The notes under the pieces: model-generated | The model's database searches: none | What the model was told of the DNA's origin: nothing | The model's input: only the letters and a program-made list of their open reading frames with translations | Assembly (NCBI RefSeq): GCF_000092045.1 | Contig: NC_007761.1 | Span: 1-60,000, forward strand | Reading direction: 5' to 3' | DNA from: Rhizobium etli CFN 42 | GTDB taxonomy: Bacteria > Pseudomonadota > Alphaproteobacteria > Rhizobiales > Rhizobiaceae | DNA: 60,000 bases | Part shown: positions 29,860-38,851 of the stretch, one piece after another | Layout of the letters: every line of letters starts with the position of its first letter | How positions within the stretch are numbered: position 1 is the first letter of the stretch | Position numbers and translations under genes: made by a program

Positions 29860-31374
29860 TTATGATTCGCTCTGGTCTATTCCAGCCCTTGCGCACCAAT
29901 CGCGCAAGGGGGCAAGCGCCTCGTGCTCGAGCGCGACTTGGAGATAGGCGAGCGTGCGCGGCATATGTCTGAGGTAACCGGGCTTGCCGTCCCGCTGCAA
30001 GAGCCGCACCCACAGACCTGCAAGCTTGCAATTGCGTTGCGCCGACATGATCGCCCAGGCCTTCAAGAAGCCCGCTTCGTCGAAGCCGCCCTGCGCGCGG
30101 CGAAGACCGAGATAATCACCCATCAGCTGCCGGAAAAGCTCCGGCTCGATCGTCACCCGCGCATCTTGGACGATCGAGGCGAGATCATAGGCCGTGGGGC
30201 CGATCATGGCGTCCTGGAAGTCGATGAGACCGATCTTTTTGATGCCCGGCTCCTGCGGCCGCCAGATGATGTTCGGCGAGTGGAAATCGCGCAGCAGCAG
30301 GTTCTTTTCGGCCGTGGCAAGTTCATCGATCAGAGCGTCCCAGATCGCCAGATATACCTTGCGCTCGCTGTCCGAGGGGGCGGTGCCGCGTTTCCAGGCG
30401 ATGTGCCAGTCGAGCACAAGCTGCACTTCCATCTTCATCGCCGTGCGATCGAAGTCCGGTATGTGATGCGCATGCGTGGCGGAAACCGGTATGTCCTGGG
30501 GAAATTGCATGGAATGAAGATGGGCAAGACAGGCGACGCTTTGCCGGTAACGCTCGGCGATCGGCCGCCCAGCGTCATCGAGCACGCCTTCCGTGCCGAG
30601 ATCCTCAATGAGCAGGATGCCCTGCTCATAATCGACCTTATAAATCTCCGGCGCCGCAAAACCCCGTTCGCGTAGCGCATCGGCAATTGCGACGAAGGGA
30701 TAGGCGTTCTGTGCAAGATGCGCGACCTTGGGATAGGGCTTGCCGTCATGGACCGGCGGCCCTTCGGGATGCGGCCGCCAGTCCATCAGGATGTCGCGAC
30801 GCTCGGTATTCTCCCGATAGATCGCCTCGTAGGCGCGCAGCGAGGCATCGCCGGTCAGGAACCGGCGCTTGGCATCGGCATAACCAGCCTCGTTGAGGAA
30901 ATCGCGGATGGCGAGGACCCGATGGACGCGAGAAGCCTGCGCGTCGGCGGCGCTGATCGTCGCCCGGCGGCCGTTGCCTTCATGCGCCAGCGTCAAGGTG
31001 ATGCGTTCTGTAGGCAATTCGCTCGCGGCCATCTCCGGCCATTCGACGAGGCAGATGCCGTTCTGCAGGGCCTCGTCGAAGCCGAGTTCGGTCAATTCGT
31101 CGGGATCGCCGAGCCGATAGAGGTCAAAGTGCGAAACCGGGATGCGCAGGTCGTAGGATTGCACCAGTGTGAAGGTGGGGCTCGGGACTTCGAGCCCGTC
31201 GTCATCGGCAATGGCACGCAGGATCGCACGGGCGAGCGAGGATTTGCCGGCGCCGAGATCGCCCGACAGGGCAAGACAATCGCCGGCCTTCAAGGCCAAG
31301 GCCAGGTCTTCGCCGAGGCGAATGGTGGCCGCTTCGTCCTTCAGGAACAGCGAGATGGTATCGTGGGTCGTCAT
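29860..31374 (-). CDS. tsaE: TsaE - AmgK-like kinase fusion protein
   Basis: Two-domain protein, 504 residues. Residues 1-155 are TsaE, the ATPase needed for N6-threonylcarbamoyladenosine in tRNAs, with the P-loop SGDLGAGKSS (about 37-46), VPSPTFTLVQSY, and HFDLYRLGDPDEL. From about 165 to 504 is an aminoglycoside-phosphotransferase-fold kinase (FLTGDASLRAYEAIYRE, LLIEDLG, LLLRDFHSPNIIW with catalytic Asp, and IGLIDFQDAMIGPTAYDLAS), resembling AmgK, the anomeric MurNAc/GlcNAc kinase. Stop-free junction shows a real fusion in one frame. Start overlaps the divL stop (ATGA). Fusion of these two domains is known in some Alphaproteobacteria; why they are joined is unclear. Confidence 0.9.
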   Translation of the reverse strand: MTTHDTISLFLKDEAATIRLGEDLALALKAGDCLALSGDLGAGKSSLARAILRAIADDDGLEVPSPTFTLVQSYDLRIPVSHFDLYRLGDPDELTELGFDEALQNGICLVEWPEMAASELPTERITLTLAHEGNGRRATISAADAQASRVHRVLAIRDFLNEAGYADAKRRFLTGDASLRAYEAIYRENTERRDILMDWRPHPEGPPVHDGKPYPKVAHLAQNAYPFVAIADALRERGFAAPEIYKVDYEQGILLIEDLGTEGVLDDAGRPIAERYRQSVACLAHLHSMQFPQDIPVSATHAHHIPDFDRTAMKMEVQLVLDWHIAWKRGTAPSDSERKVYLAIWDALIDELATAEKNLLLRDFHSPNIIWRPQEPGIKKIGLIDFQDAMIGPTAYDLASIVQDARVTIEPELFRQLMGDYLGLRRAQGGFDEAGFLKAWAIMSAQRNCKLAGLWVRLLQRDGKPGYLRHMPRTLAYLQVALEHEALAPLRDWCARAGIDQSES

Positions 31375-33953
31375 TCGGCGGCGGCGGAATGCGGGATGTT
31401 GACCGAGGGGATACGGCAGACGACCGTCGTGCCCTTGCCCGGCTCGCTGTCGATCGTCACGTCGCCATGATGCAGACTGACGAAGCTGTCGACGATCGAG
31501 AGTCCGAGGCCGGCGCCGCCGCGTTTGCCGCTTTTAGCCCCCGTCGCGAACCGGTCGAAGACGGTCGCGATCATGTCGGGCGAAATGCCGGGACCGCGAT
31601 CACGAACGGAGAACACGAAATCCGTGCCTTCGCGATGGCATTCCAGCGAGATCGAGGCGCCCTCCGGCGAGAAATTCGCTGCATTGGCAAGAAGCTTCAG
31701 CAGGATCTGCTTCAGCCGCTGCGGATCGGCGATGATCGAGCCGAGATAGGCGGGGGCGGTGATTTCGAGGGCAACGCCGCTTTCGTGCAGCCGATCGGCG
31801 ATCTGCATCGAGACGTCGTCGAGCAGGTCGTTGAGATCAATCTCGGCATAGTTGAGCCGCATGATGCCGGCATCGACCGTCGCAAGGTCGAGAATATCGT
31901 TGACGAGCGTCAGCAGAACCGAGGACGATGTGGAAATGTGGTCGATATATTCGGCCTGCCGTTCATTCAGCGGCCCAACCCCCTGCGTACGCAGCAGATC
32001 GGTAAAGCCGATGATATTGGTCAGCGGTGAGCGAAGTTCATAGGAAACATGCTGAACGAAGTCGTTTTTCAACTCGTCGGCTTTACGCAACGCCTCGTTC
32101 TTCTCGGTCAATGCCCGCTCGGCCCGCACGCTGTCCGTCATGTTGACGAAGGTCAGCATGGTCTGCGCGTTCGGCAGCGGGATGACGGCGTAATCGAGCA
32201 CGAGGCCGGAGAAGAGTTCCAGCGTTCCCTGGCTCGAGCGGCGTTCGTCATCGAAGCTGGTGATCAGTTCCGCGAAGGTCTTCCATCCGTCCGGCCGGTC
32301 ATAGGACGGCGCGCAGGCCTCGCCCAACGCGCGGATATGGGTGCCAGGCTTGGCTTCGGTTTCGGTAATGCCCCAGAGCGCCCGGAAGGCCGGATTCGAC
32401 AGGCGGATGCGTCCATCGGGTCCGAACACCGCCACACCTTCGGAAAGATGATCGATTGTTTCGCCCTGCACCTTGACCAGCGTGTTGTAGCGCGTTTCCA
32501 GATCGACCTGCTCGGTCAGATTTTCGAATACCCAGGTGGCGCCGCCCTGCGGGTGGGCGGTGGCAAAGACACGCAGCGTCTGGCCGTTGGGCAGGTGCCA
32601 GAGATCCGATTGCGTGTCGAGCGCGCGATAGACGGAAAGCGCCGCTTCCTTCCAGCTTTTCCAGTTGAGCTGGTCCGGCAGCTTCTTGGCCGCGCGCAGG
32701 CGCTCGAGCAGCTCGCTATTATCAGGCCGGCTTTCGAGGAAGGCGATATCGAGTTCCCAGAGTGCCACGAAGGCATGGTTGTAGAATTGCAGCCGGCGCT
32801 CACCGTCGAAGATGGCGACGGGTGTGGCGAGATGGTCGAGAGTTTCGGCATGGCTCTTCAGCGTCCGTTCCAGCTCGGCGCGCACCGCCTCTATGTCCGA
32901 TACATCGATCGCGATACCGGCCGAGCCGCCAGGGACCTTGACGTCAACGACGTCGAAGAATGTCCTGTTGCCGCGCACGACGGTCGAGATCGTGTCATGG
33001 AAAGGCGATTCCGGCGTCGTCACCGCACGGATTCGTTCGCGCGCCACGGTCGTCAGCATCTCGCGGCCTTCGTTGATCGCCTGCTGCGGCGAGCGTGCCT
33101 CGACTGCGTCGCCATAAGCCTGGTTGACCCAGGTGAGGCGGCCCACCGGGTCGCGCTGCCAGGCCGGCATGTCGATCGCGTCGAGCATGGTCTGGAAGGC
33201 CGAGATCGAGGTCATCAGCCGGTCGCGCTCGATCCTGAGTTCGGCAAGCTCGGCGCGCAGATTGTTGAGCGCCACGAAGCGGACAAAGGCGCGTCCGCCG
33301 GAAACCCGACCCTGCGCCTCGAGGATTTCATCGCGGATGGTCTCGACCACCATGTCGAAGCTCTGCGCCCCGTCGCGCAGGCGGTCGATCGCCTTTTCCA
33401 GCTCCGAGGCGGAGTGGGATTTCAGCCAGAGGCCGAAGGCCAGGAATTCGCCGTCCTGCGGCGCGCCGGTCTCGGGCGGGAGCTGGCCAAGCAGTTCCGG
33501 GCGCGCATTCCCGTCCCAGATGACGATCCGCCGGTTCTTGTCGGCGATCAGCGCCTGATATTGCGAAATGCGCTGCTGGGCATCGGAGAGCGCCGAGCGG
33601 ATTTCCCGGCTCTCATTTTCGAGATTTCCGCGCTGGCGCACCAGCCACAGCGTCGAGAGCAGGGCCGCCGATATGACGCCGATGACGACGGAGACGCCGA
33701 CGACCTGCGAGGAGGTGAAGAGGTGAGCCGCAGCCGCCTGCTGCTCGCCTTGCGCCAGAACCGGCCGCGCCAGGGCGGCAAGCGCCGTGCCGGCCACGCA
33801 CGTTTTCAGGAAGCGCGCCAATGATCCATGCTCTTGCTTTGCGGCCTCGTGTGCCGTTGCAGATTTATAGTCTCGGCCTGCCGAGAGCGGGCGGCGACCG
33901 GCGCGAGGGCCGTCATCCGCCTGACCGGGCAGGCTGTTTTTCACTTCCGACAT
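31371..33953 (-). CDS. divL: DivL-type PAS sensor kinase homologue with Tyr in place of the phospho-acceptor His
   Basis: Large membrane-anchored histidine-kinase-like protein, 860 residues from ATG 33953. One or two hydrophobic segments lie at about 50-110 (VGVSVVIGVISAALLSTLWLV is the clear one), then a long helix, then several PAS-like domains (about 180-600), a dimerisation helix with HVSYELRSPLTN, and a complete ATPase domain (N box LANAANFSP, DRGPGI, GGAGLGLSI). The residue at the H-box position is Tyr638, as in Caulobacter DivL, which acts in the CckA-CtrA pathway through protein contacts rather than ordinary His phosphorylation. It starts a minus-strand cluster down to trxA. Two GANTC sites lie upstream. 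Confidence 0.88.
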   Translation of the reverse strand: MSEVKNSLPGQADDGPRAGRRPLSAGRDYKSATAHEAAKQEHGSLARFLKTCVAGTALAALARPVLAQGEQQAAAAHLFTSSQVVGVSVVIGVISAALLSTLWLVRQRGNLENESREIRSALSDAQQRISQYQALIADKNRRIVIWDGNARPELLGQLPPETGAPQDGEFLAFGLWLKSHSASELEKAIDRLRDGAQSFDMVVETIRDEILEAQGRVSGGRAFVRFVALNNLRAELAELRIERDRLMTSISAFQTMLDAIDMPAWQRDPVGRLTWVNQAYGDAVEARSPQQAINEGREMLTTVARERIRAVTTPESPFHDTISTVVRGNRTFFDVVDVKVPGGSAGIAIDVSDIEAVRAELERTLKSHAETLDHLATPVAIFDGERRLQFYNHAFVALWELDIAFLESRPDNSELLERLRAAKKLPDQLNWKSWKEAALSVYRALDTQSDLWHLPNGQTLRVFATAHPQGGATWVFENLTEQVDLETRYNTLVKVQGETIDHLSEGVAVFGPDGRIRLSNPAFRALWGITETEAKPGTHIRALGEACAPSYDRPDGWKTFAELITSFDDERRSSQGTLELFSGLVLDYAVIPLPNAQTMLTFVNMTDSVRAERALTEKNEALRKADELKNDFVQHVSYELRSPLTNIIGFTDLLRTQGVGPLNERQAEYIDHISTSSSVLLTLVNDILDLATVDAGIMRLNYAEIDLNDLLDDVSMQIADRLHESGVALEITAPAYLGSIIADPQRLKQILLKLLANAANFSPEGASISLECHREGTDFVFSVRDRGPGISPDMIATVFDRFATGAKSGKRGGAGLGLSIVDSFVSLHHGDVTIDSEPGKGTTVVCRIPSVNIPHSAAAE

Positions 33954-34090
33954 CCGCGGTATGTCTCCGTCCTTCAATGTGCCGCATTACGACAAGACAT
34001 CCCATTTTCGGAGCGGTCGGACAGGGTCCGGCGCTACGAATCAAGTCTTAAAACAATACTTCGGAAGGGAATCGGCGGGAAGGGAGAGGC
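33954..34090 (-). promoter_or_regulatory. divL upstream region with two GANTC sites
   Basis: Gene-free DNA between the divL start and the ahcY terminator. GAATC occurs at 34038-34042 and 34069-34073, i.e. potential CcrM methylation sites within 120 bp of the start codon. No convincing -35/-10 pair was picked out. Cell-cycle control via methylation state is an inference. Confidence 0.35.
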
Positions 34091-34091
34091 C

Positions 34092-34128
34092 AAAAAATAA
34101 GCCGCGACATTTGTCAATGCCGCGGCTT
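34092..34128 (-). terminator. Terminator of ahcY
   Basis: On the minus strand, AAGCCGCGGCATT and AATGTCGCGGCTT form a 13-bp stem (one G-U pair) with a 4-base loop, followed shortly by a run of six U's. The G-U rather than A-C mismatch and the T-run orientation show it serves the minus strand, 28 bp after the ahcY stop. Confidence 0.88.
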
Positions 34129-34156
34129 CTACATCTTGTGGATATCGACGACGAGA

Positions 34157-35557
34157 TCAATATCTGTAGTGGTCGGACTTGAACGGACCCTGCGGCTTCA
34201 CGCCGATATAGGCTGCCTGCTCTTCGCTGAGCTGAGTAAGCTTCACGCCGAGCTTGTCGAGATGCAGGCGCGCGACCTTCTCATCGAGGTGCTTCGGCAG
34301 GATATACACCTTGTTCTCGTACTGGCCGGGCTTGGTGAAGAGCTCGATCTGGGCCAGCGTCTGGTTGGTGAAGGACGCCGACATCACGAAGGAGGGATGC
34401 CCCGTGGCATTGCCGAGGTTGAGCAGGCGACCTTCGGAAAGAAGAATGATGCGGTTGCCCTTGGGGAATTCGATCAGGTCGACCTGCGGCTTGACGTTCG
34501 TCCACTTGAGGTTACGAAGTGCTGCAACTTCGATCTCGTTGTCGAAATGGCCGATATTGCCGACAATGGCCATGTCCTTCATCTGCCGCATATGATCGAT
34601 GCGGATGACGTCCTTGTTGCCGGTCGTGGTGATGAAGATATCGGCCGACGAAACGACGTCTTCGAGCAGCACGACTTCATACCCGTCCATGGCGGCCTGC
34701 AGAGCACAGATCGGATCCGCTTCCGTAACCTTGACGCGGGCGCCGGCGCCGGAGAGCGAGGCAGCGGAACCCTTGCCCACGTCGCCGTAACCGCAGACGA
34801 CGGCGACCTTGCCGGCCATCATCACGTCGGTGCCGCGGCGAATGCCGTCGACCAGTGATTCCTTGCAGCCATACTTGTTGTCGAACTTCGACTTGGTGAC
34901 GGAATCGTTGACGTTGATCGCCGGGAAGGGCAGCAGGCCCTTCTGGCTCAACTGATAGAGGCGGTTAACGCCGGTCGTGGTTTCCTCGGTGACGCCCTTG
35001 ATGGCGTCGCGCTGCTTGGTGAACCAGCCCGGGGAAGCGGCAAGGCGCTTCTTGATCTGGGCGAAGAGGATTTCCTCTTCTTCGGAATGCGGGTTGGAGA
35101 GCACGTCCTCGCCGGCTTCGGCGCGGGCGCCGAGCAGGATGTACATGGTGGCGTCGCCGCCATCATCGAGGATCATGTTGGAAAGGCCGCCATCGGCCCA
35201 CTGGAAGATCTTGTCGGTATAGACCCAGTAATCCTCGAGCGACTCGCCCTTGATGGCGAAAACCGGAACGCCGGCCGCGGCGATCGCCGCAGCGGCATGA
35301 TCCTGCGTCGAGAAGATGTTGCACGACGCCCAGCGGACTTCGGCGCCGAGCGCAACCAGGGTTTCGATCAGCACGGCCGTCTGGATGGTCATGTGCAGCG
35401 AACCGGTGATGCGCGCGCCCTTCAGCGGCTTTGCCTCGCCAAACTCGGCGCGGCAGGACATCAGCCCCGGCATTTCGGTTTCGGCGATCGTAATTTCCTT
35501 GCGGCCGAAGTCCGCAAGCCCGATATCGGCGACGACATAATCTTTTTCAGTGCTCAT
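34157..35557 (-). CDS. ahcY: S-adenosyl-L-homocysteine hydrolase
   Basis: NAD-dependent hydrolysis of S-adenosylhomocysteine to adenosine and homocysteine, removing the inhibitor left by methyltransferases. Motifs: [39 protein letters not shown]-binding [13 protein letters not shown], and the C-terminal end LTEEQ-type followed by [10 protein letters not shown], which supplies the family's Lys-Tyr pair. The ATG at 35557 gives 466 residues, normal; a 19-residue upstream extension is not supported. Upstream is a 144-bp gap with a perfect inverted repeat, after ptsH-like gene. Confidence 0.97.
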   Translation of the reverse strand: MSTEKDYVVADIGLADFGRKEITIAETEMPGLMSCRAEFGEAKPLKGARITGSLHMTIQTAVLIETLVALGAEVRWASCNIFSTQDHAAAAIAAAGVPVFAIKGESLEDYWVYTDKIFQWADGGLSNMILDDGGDATMYILLGARAEAGEDVLSNPHSEEEEILFAQIKKRLAASPGWFTKQRDAIKGVTEETTTGVNRLYQLSQKGLLPFPAINVNDSVTKSKFDNKYGCKESLVDGIRRGTDVMMAGKVAVVCGYGDVGKGSAASLSGAGARVKVTEADPICALQAAMDGYEVVLLEDVVSSADIFITTTGNKDVIRIDHMRQMKDMAIVGNIGHFDNEIEVAALRNLKWTNVKPQVDLIEFPKGNRIILLSEGRLLNLGNATGHPSFVMSASFTNQTLAQIELFTKPGQYENKVYILPKHLDEKVARLHLDKLGVKLTQLSEEQAAYIGVKPQGPFKSDHYRY

Positions 35558-35660
35558 AGAGGTCTCCAGGCTGAAAAGAGTCTCAAAAATTGGCGCAGGC
35601 GCAAGCAAGCGCACAGCATATCCGCCGTTTAGCAGGCTTCGCCTGGGATGGCAATAAGGA

Positions 35661-35680
35661 TATAAAGAAGTCTTTATATG
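35661..35680. promoter_or_regulatory. Inverted repeat upstream of ahcY (candidate repressor site)
   Basis: ATATAAAGA and TCTTTATAT form a perfect 9-bp inverted repeat with a 2-base AG spacer, in an AT-rich patch about 105 bp upstream of the ahcY start and 22 bp after the HPr stop. Methionine-cycle genes in Alphaproteobacteria are often controlled by ArsR-type SahR repressors through AT-rich palindromes of this kind; the match to SahR is from memory and tentative. Confidence 0.5.
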
Positions 35681-35701
35681 TTTATATGAACTCGGCCGAG
35701 C

Positions 35702-35977
35702 TCACATTTCTTCGCCGAACTTGTTCTGGATCAGCTGATCCAGGGCCTCCAGGGCTTCCTGAGCCTGGCTGCCGCTTGCCGAAACGACGACGCTGGAGCC
35801 GGGGCTTGCGGCAAGCATCATGAGACCCATGATCGAGGTCCCGCCGACCGTCATTCCATCCTTGGAAACGGTGATGGCTGCATCGAAATTCTCGACCATC
35901 TGCACAAATTTAGCGGAAGCGCGAGCGTGAAGGCCGCGCTTGTTGATGATAAGGAGTTCCCGGGAAAGCGATGTCAT
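35702..35977 (-). CDS. ptsH: HPr-family phosphocarrier protein
   Basis: Phosphocarrier of the phosphotransferase system. The phospho-acceptor His17 is in INKRGLHARASAKFVQ, and Ser48 in GGTSIMGLMMLA is the position phosphorylated by HPr kinase. 91 residues. The gene follows the EIIA gene after 9 bp; together with the adjacent hprK it suggests a regulatory, not transport, PTS. EI (PtsP) and EIIA-Ntr are not in this window. It may be named npr in some annotations. Confidence 0.93.
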   Translation of the reverse strand: MTSLSRELLIINKRGLHARASAKFVQMVENFDAAITVSKDGMTVGGTSIMGLMMLAASPGSSVVVSASGSQAQEALEALDQLIQNKFGEEM

Positions 35978-35986
35978 GAAGCGCCG

Positions 35987-36388
35987 TTATTTTCCGCTGA
36001 GCACGCGGCTCGCGACATTGATATATTTCCGCCCGGCTTCGGAAGCCTCCACCAGCGCCTTCTCCATGTTGTTCTCGCCGCGTACGCCGGCGAGCTTGAT
36101 CAACATCGGCAGGTTCATGCCGGCAATGACTTCGGTGTGGCCGCTGCTCATGACCGAGATGGCGAGGTTGGACGGCGTGCCGCCGAACATGTCGGTGAGG
36201 ATGACAACGCCATGGCCGTCATCGGCGCCGGAAACGGCTTGCAGAATGTCCTGCCGTCTCTGGTCCATATCGTCTTCGGGGCCAATACAGACCGTCTCGA
36301 TGAATTTCTGAGGACCGACGACGTGCTCGACAGCATGACGAAACTCTTCAGCCAGCTTGCCATGAGTGACAAGCACAAGTCCGATCAT
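35987..36388 (-). CDS. manX: PTS mannose-type EIIA protein (ManX/EIIA-Man)
   Basis: Mannose-family EIIA, 133 residues from ATG 36388, with the active His9 in LVLVTHGKLAEEF and the family segments GVVILTDMFGGTPSN and IAGMNLPMLIKLA. No EIIB, EIIC or EIID gene follows, so it likely serves as a regulatory phospho-acceptor from HPr. The 150-bp gap upstream has a small palindrome CCACCGGTGG (36449-36458) and may carry a promoter. Next to hprK and ptsH-like gene, as in other Alphaproteobacteria. Confidence 0.92.
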   Translation of the reverse strand: MIGLVLVTHGKLAEEFRHAVEHVVGPQKFIETVCIGPEDDMDQRRQDILQAVSGADDGHGVVILTDMFGGTPSNLAISVMSSGHTEVIAGMNLPMLIKLAGVRGENNMEKALVEASEAGRKYINVASRVLSGK

Positions 36389-36538
36389 GATATTACTGCT
36401 CCCATATACGCAAACGGTGGCCCCAATATCGCAATGCAGCAATTACGTCCACCGGTGGGGGCACATCTTGGCTATGAAAAGCCGAAGTGCAAGATAAAAA
36501 TGCAAATATATAAGGCAGATTGATCAATCCGGATGGCC

Positions 36539-36988
36539 TCAATCTCCGATGTCAGGCGCTTTTGCCATCAGGATTGCAAGCGGTGAAGACACGCCTGTGA
36601 GCAACCGCAACGCGGGAAGTGAAACACCGGCTGCAAGGCTGACGATTTCACCCTCGGGAGGCACGCGGTTTTCGCCGGAAGCGCTGCCCGGAAGCACGAC
36701 GTAATGCATGGCCGCCTGGGGGACGTGATCCTGCCGAACGATGCCGGTGCCGCGAAGTTCGATGAGCCCGGCGATCGACGGCGGACAGGTGGCGATCACC
36801 GTGCCGGTCTCTCCCGACAGAAGCACCTGATCATCGGCGACAAGCGCCGTGAACAGCCCCAGGCGGCGCGCCTCGGTCATGCAGGTGAAAGCCAGCATCG
36901 ATTTCCCCCAGCCCGAGGGACCGCTGAACAGCAGCCCCGTTCTGCCGACGACGATCGCCGTGGCATGGATGTTGGCGGCCGCCGTCAT
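36539..36988 (-). CDS. hprK: Short HPr kinase/phosphorylase
   Basis: Truncated alphaproteobacterial form of HPr kinase/phosphatase, 149 residues, consisting of the catalytic domain only. Walker A is FSGPSGWGKS (about residues 21-30), and VADDQVLLSG and IAGLIELRGTGIV carry further catalytic residues. The N-terminal regulatory domain of the firmicute enzyme is missing, as is usual in rhizobia. The start overlaps the chvG stop (ATGA), which couples the sensor kinase and the PTS genes. Confidence 0.9.
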   Translation of the reverse strand: MTAAANIHATAIVVGRTGLLFSGPSGWGKSMLAFTCMTEARRLGLFTALVADDQVLLSGETGTVIATCPPSIAGLIELRGTGIVRQDHVPQAAMHYVVLPGSASGENRVPPEGEIVSLAAGVSLPALRLLTGVSSPLAILMAKAPDIGD

Positions 36989-38775
36989 GCGGCTGGATCG
37001 AGGGGCAGGGCGAGAATAAAGCGCGCACCGAGCACCTGCCCGCTTTCGGCGTCGGTAATGTTCTCTGCTCTGAGTGACCCGCCATGCGCTTCGGCGATCT
37101 GGCGGCTGATCGACAGGCCCAGCCCCGAATTCTGGCCGAAACCTTCCGATTCCGGCCGGTCGGTATAGAAGCGCTCGAAGATACGATCGATATTTTCCGC
37201 CTGGATGCCGGGACCGTTGTCTTCGATCGTGGTGACACAGCGCGACCGTGTCCGCATCAGCCGCACGGTAATCCTGCCGTCTTTTTCGGGGACGAAGGAG
37301 CGGGCATTCTCGATCAGATTGGTGACGATCTGGCCGATGCGCAGGTCGTGACCGTTAACGATGAAGCGCGTCTTGATGTTCGGCTTGCGTTCGACGACAT
37401 AGTCGATCTGCACTTGCTTTTTGCTGCCCCTGATCTGGCGCGAGACGTCGATCAGGTCGCGCAGCAGCACCTCCATGTCGATGGAAGCGGCGTCGACGCG
37501 TGCGAGTTCGGCATCGAGCCGTGAGGCGTCGGAAATATCGCTGATCAGGCGATCGAGACGGCGGACATCGTGCTGGATGACGTCCAGCAGCCGTTTCTTC
37601 GAATCCTCCGACCTCGCGAGCGGCAGTGTTTCGACGGCGCTGCGCAGCGAGGTCAGCGGGTTTTTGAGCTCGTGGCTGACATCGGCGGCAAAGCTCTCGA
37701 TCGCGTCGATGCGGTCATAGAGCGCTGTCGTCATCTCGCGTAACGCGATGGAGAGGTTGCCGATTTCGTCCTGGCGGGCGGAAAAGTCCGGAATTTGCTC
37801 ACGTGTCTTGGCGCCGCGGCGAACGCGGATGGCGGCCGCCGAGAGACGGCGCAACGGATTGGCGATCGTCGATGAGAGCACCAGCGACAGCAGTACGTTG
37901 ACGAGCGTCGCCACGCCGAAGACGCGCATGATGGCCAGCCGTTCGGCATGTACGATATTGTCGATATCGCCCGCCTGCGTCGACAGCAACAGCACGCCGA
38001 GCACGGCGCGGAAGCGCTGGATCGGAACGGCGACGGAAACGATGAGCTCGCCTTTCTCGGTGGTGCGCACGACTGCACCGCGCACGCCGGTCAGCGCGTT
38101 CATCACCTCGGGATAGATCGAGCCGTCGCCGCCCGGCGCTTCCTTATAGAGCGGCAGATTGCCCGGCTGCAGCGCCTTGTTGAACAGCGTCGCGAACCAA
38201 TCGCTCCAGGTCTGCTTCTCTTCTTCGACCGGCGGAAGATCGAAGCGCAGCACCTGGCCGCGCGAATAGAGGTGACGCGAATCGAGCAGCAGATTGGCGT
38301 CGGCATCGAAGATGCGCGCGCGTGTGCGCGTCGGCGAGATCAGCCGGCGCAGAACCGGCGCGACCTTTTCCGGATCGATCGGAAATTCCAGATCCTCATC
38401 GTTCGGCACCGGGGTGATGCTCTGGCCGGCCTGCAATTCGAGCAGCTTCTGCGGATCGATGGTGATCGAGTTCGTATCGACCGACGCGGAGGCCGAAACG
38501 GCGCCGGCAATGATTTCACCCTGGGTCAACAGGCTTTCGGCGCGGGCGTCGATCAACCCTTCGCGAAACTGGTTGAGGTAGAGGATGCCGCCGACGAGCA
38601 CCACCAGCGCGACGAGGTTGAAGAACAGGATGCGTCGCGTCAGGCTGGAAAACACCGCATTGCCGAAGATGCGGCGGATCAGCGTAAAGGGATGCGACCA
38701 ACGGCGGCCCCGGACGCGACGGGTGCTCACGCCCTCCGCATCGTCCAAATCCCTTTCCTGCACCAACTGTGCCAA
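36985..38775 (-). CDS. chvG: Two-component sensor histidine kinase ChvG (ExoS)
   Basis: Inner-membrane sensor kinase of the acid/envelope response that controls exopolysaccharide, motility and symbiosis genes in rhizobia. First membrane segment about residues 34-56 (ILFFNLVALVVLVGGILYL), a long periplasmic domain to about 265, a second segment near FGVATLVNVLLSLVLSSTIAN, HAMP, then the H-box ADVSHELKNPLTSLRS and ATPase motifs DNGPGI and GLGLSI. The start is uncertain: no ATG is suitable, and the TTG at 38775 with AAGGG upstream is preferred (596 residues); GTG 38763 and TTG 38820 are alternatives. Partner ChvI lies upstream; ChvG activity is normally held by periplasmic ExoR, not in this window. 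Confidence 0.93.
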   Translation of the reverse strand: MAQLVQERDLDDAEGVSTRRVRGRRWSHPFTLIRRIFGNAVFSSLTRRILFFNLVALVVLVGGILYLNQFREGLIDARAESLLTQGEIIAGAVSASASVDTNSITIDPQKLLELQAGQSITPVPNDEDLEFPIDPEKVAPVLRRLISPTRTRARIFDADANLLLDSRHLYSRGQVLRFDLPPVEEEKQTWSDWFATLFNKALQPGNLPLYKEAPGGDGSIYPEVMNALTGVRGAVVRTTEKGELIVSVAVPIQRFRAVLGVLLLSTQAGDIDNIVHAERLAIMRVFGVATLVNVLLSLVLSSTIANPLRRLSAAAIRVRRGAKTREQIPDFSARQDEIGNLSIALREMTTALYDRIDAIESFAADVSHELKNPLTSLRSAVETLPLARSEDSKKRLLDVIQHDVRRLDRLISDISDASRLDAELARVDAASIDMEVLLRDLIDVSRQIRGSKKQVQIDYVVERKPNIKTRFIVNGHDLRIGQIVTNLIENARSFVPEKDGRITVRLMRTRSRCVTTIEDNGPGIQAENIDRIFERFYTDRPESEGFGQNSGLGLSISRQIAEAHGGSLRAENITDAESGQVLGARFILALPLDPAA

Positions 38776-38851
38776 TGACAGGCCCTTTCGAAAGGTTGGG
38801 CCGGATAAACCGGCCGGCAACCTTCAACATTTCCAGCTGTGCCGCTCGGGC

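Noticed and set aside
32049..33824. 591-codon open frame on the plus strand opposite divL
   Set aside because: Antisense shadow; composition rich in Arg, Gly, Asp, with no motif, against a complete kinase on the other strand.
35558..35700. SAH or SAM riboswitch upstream of ahcY
   Set aside because: No recognisable conserved core could be folded by eye; the DNA palindrome explains the region better.
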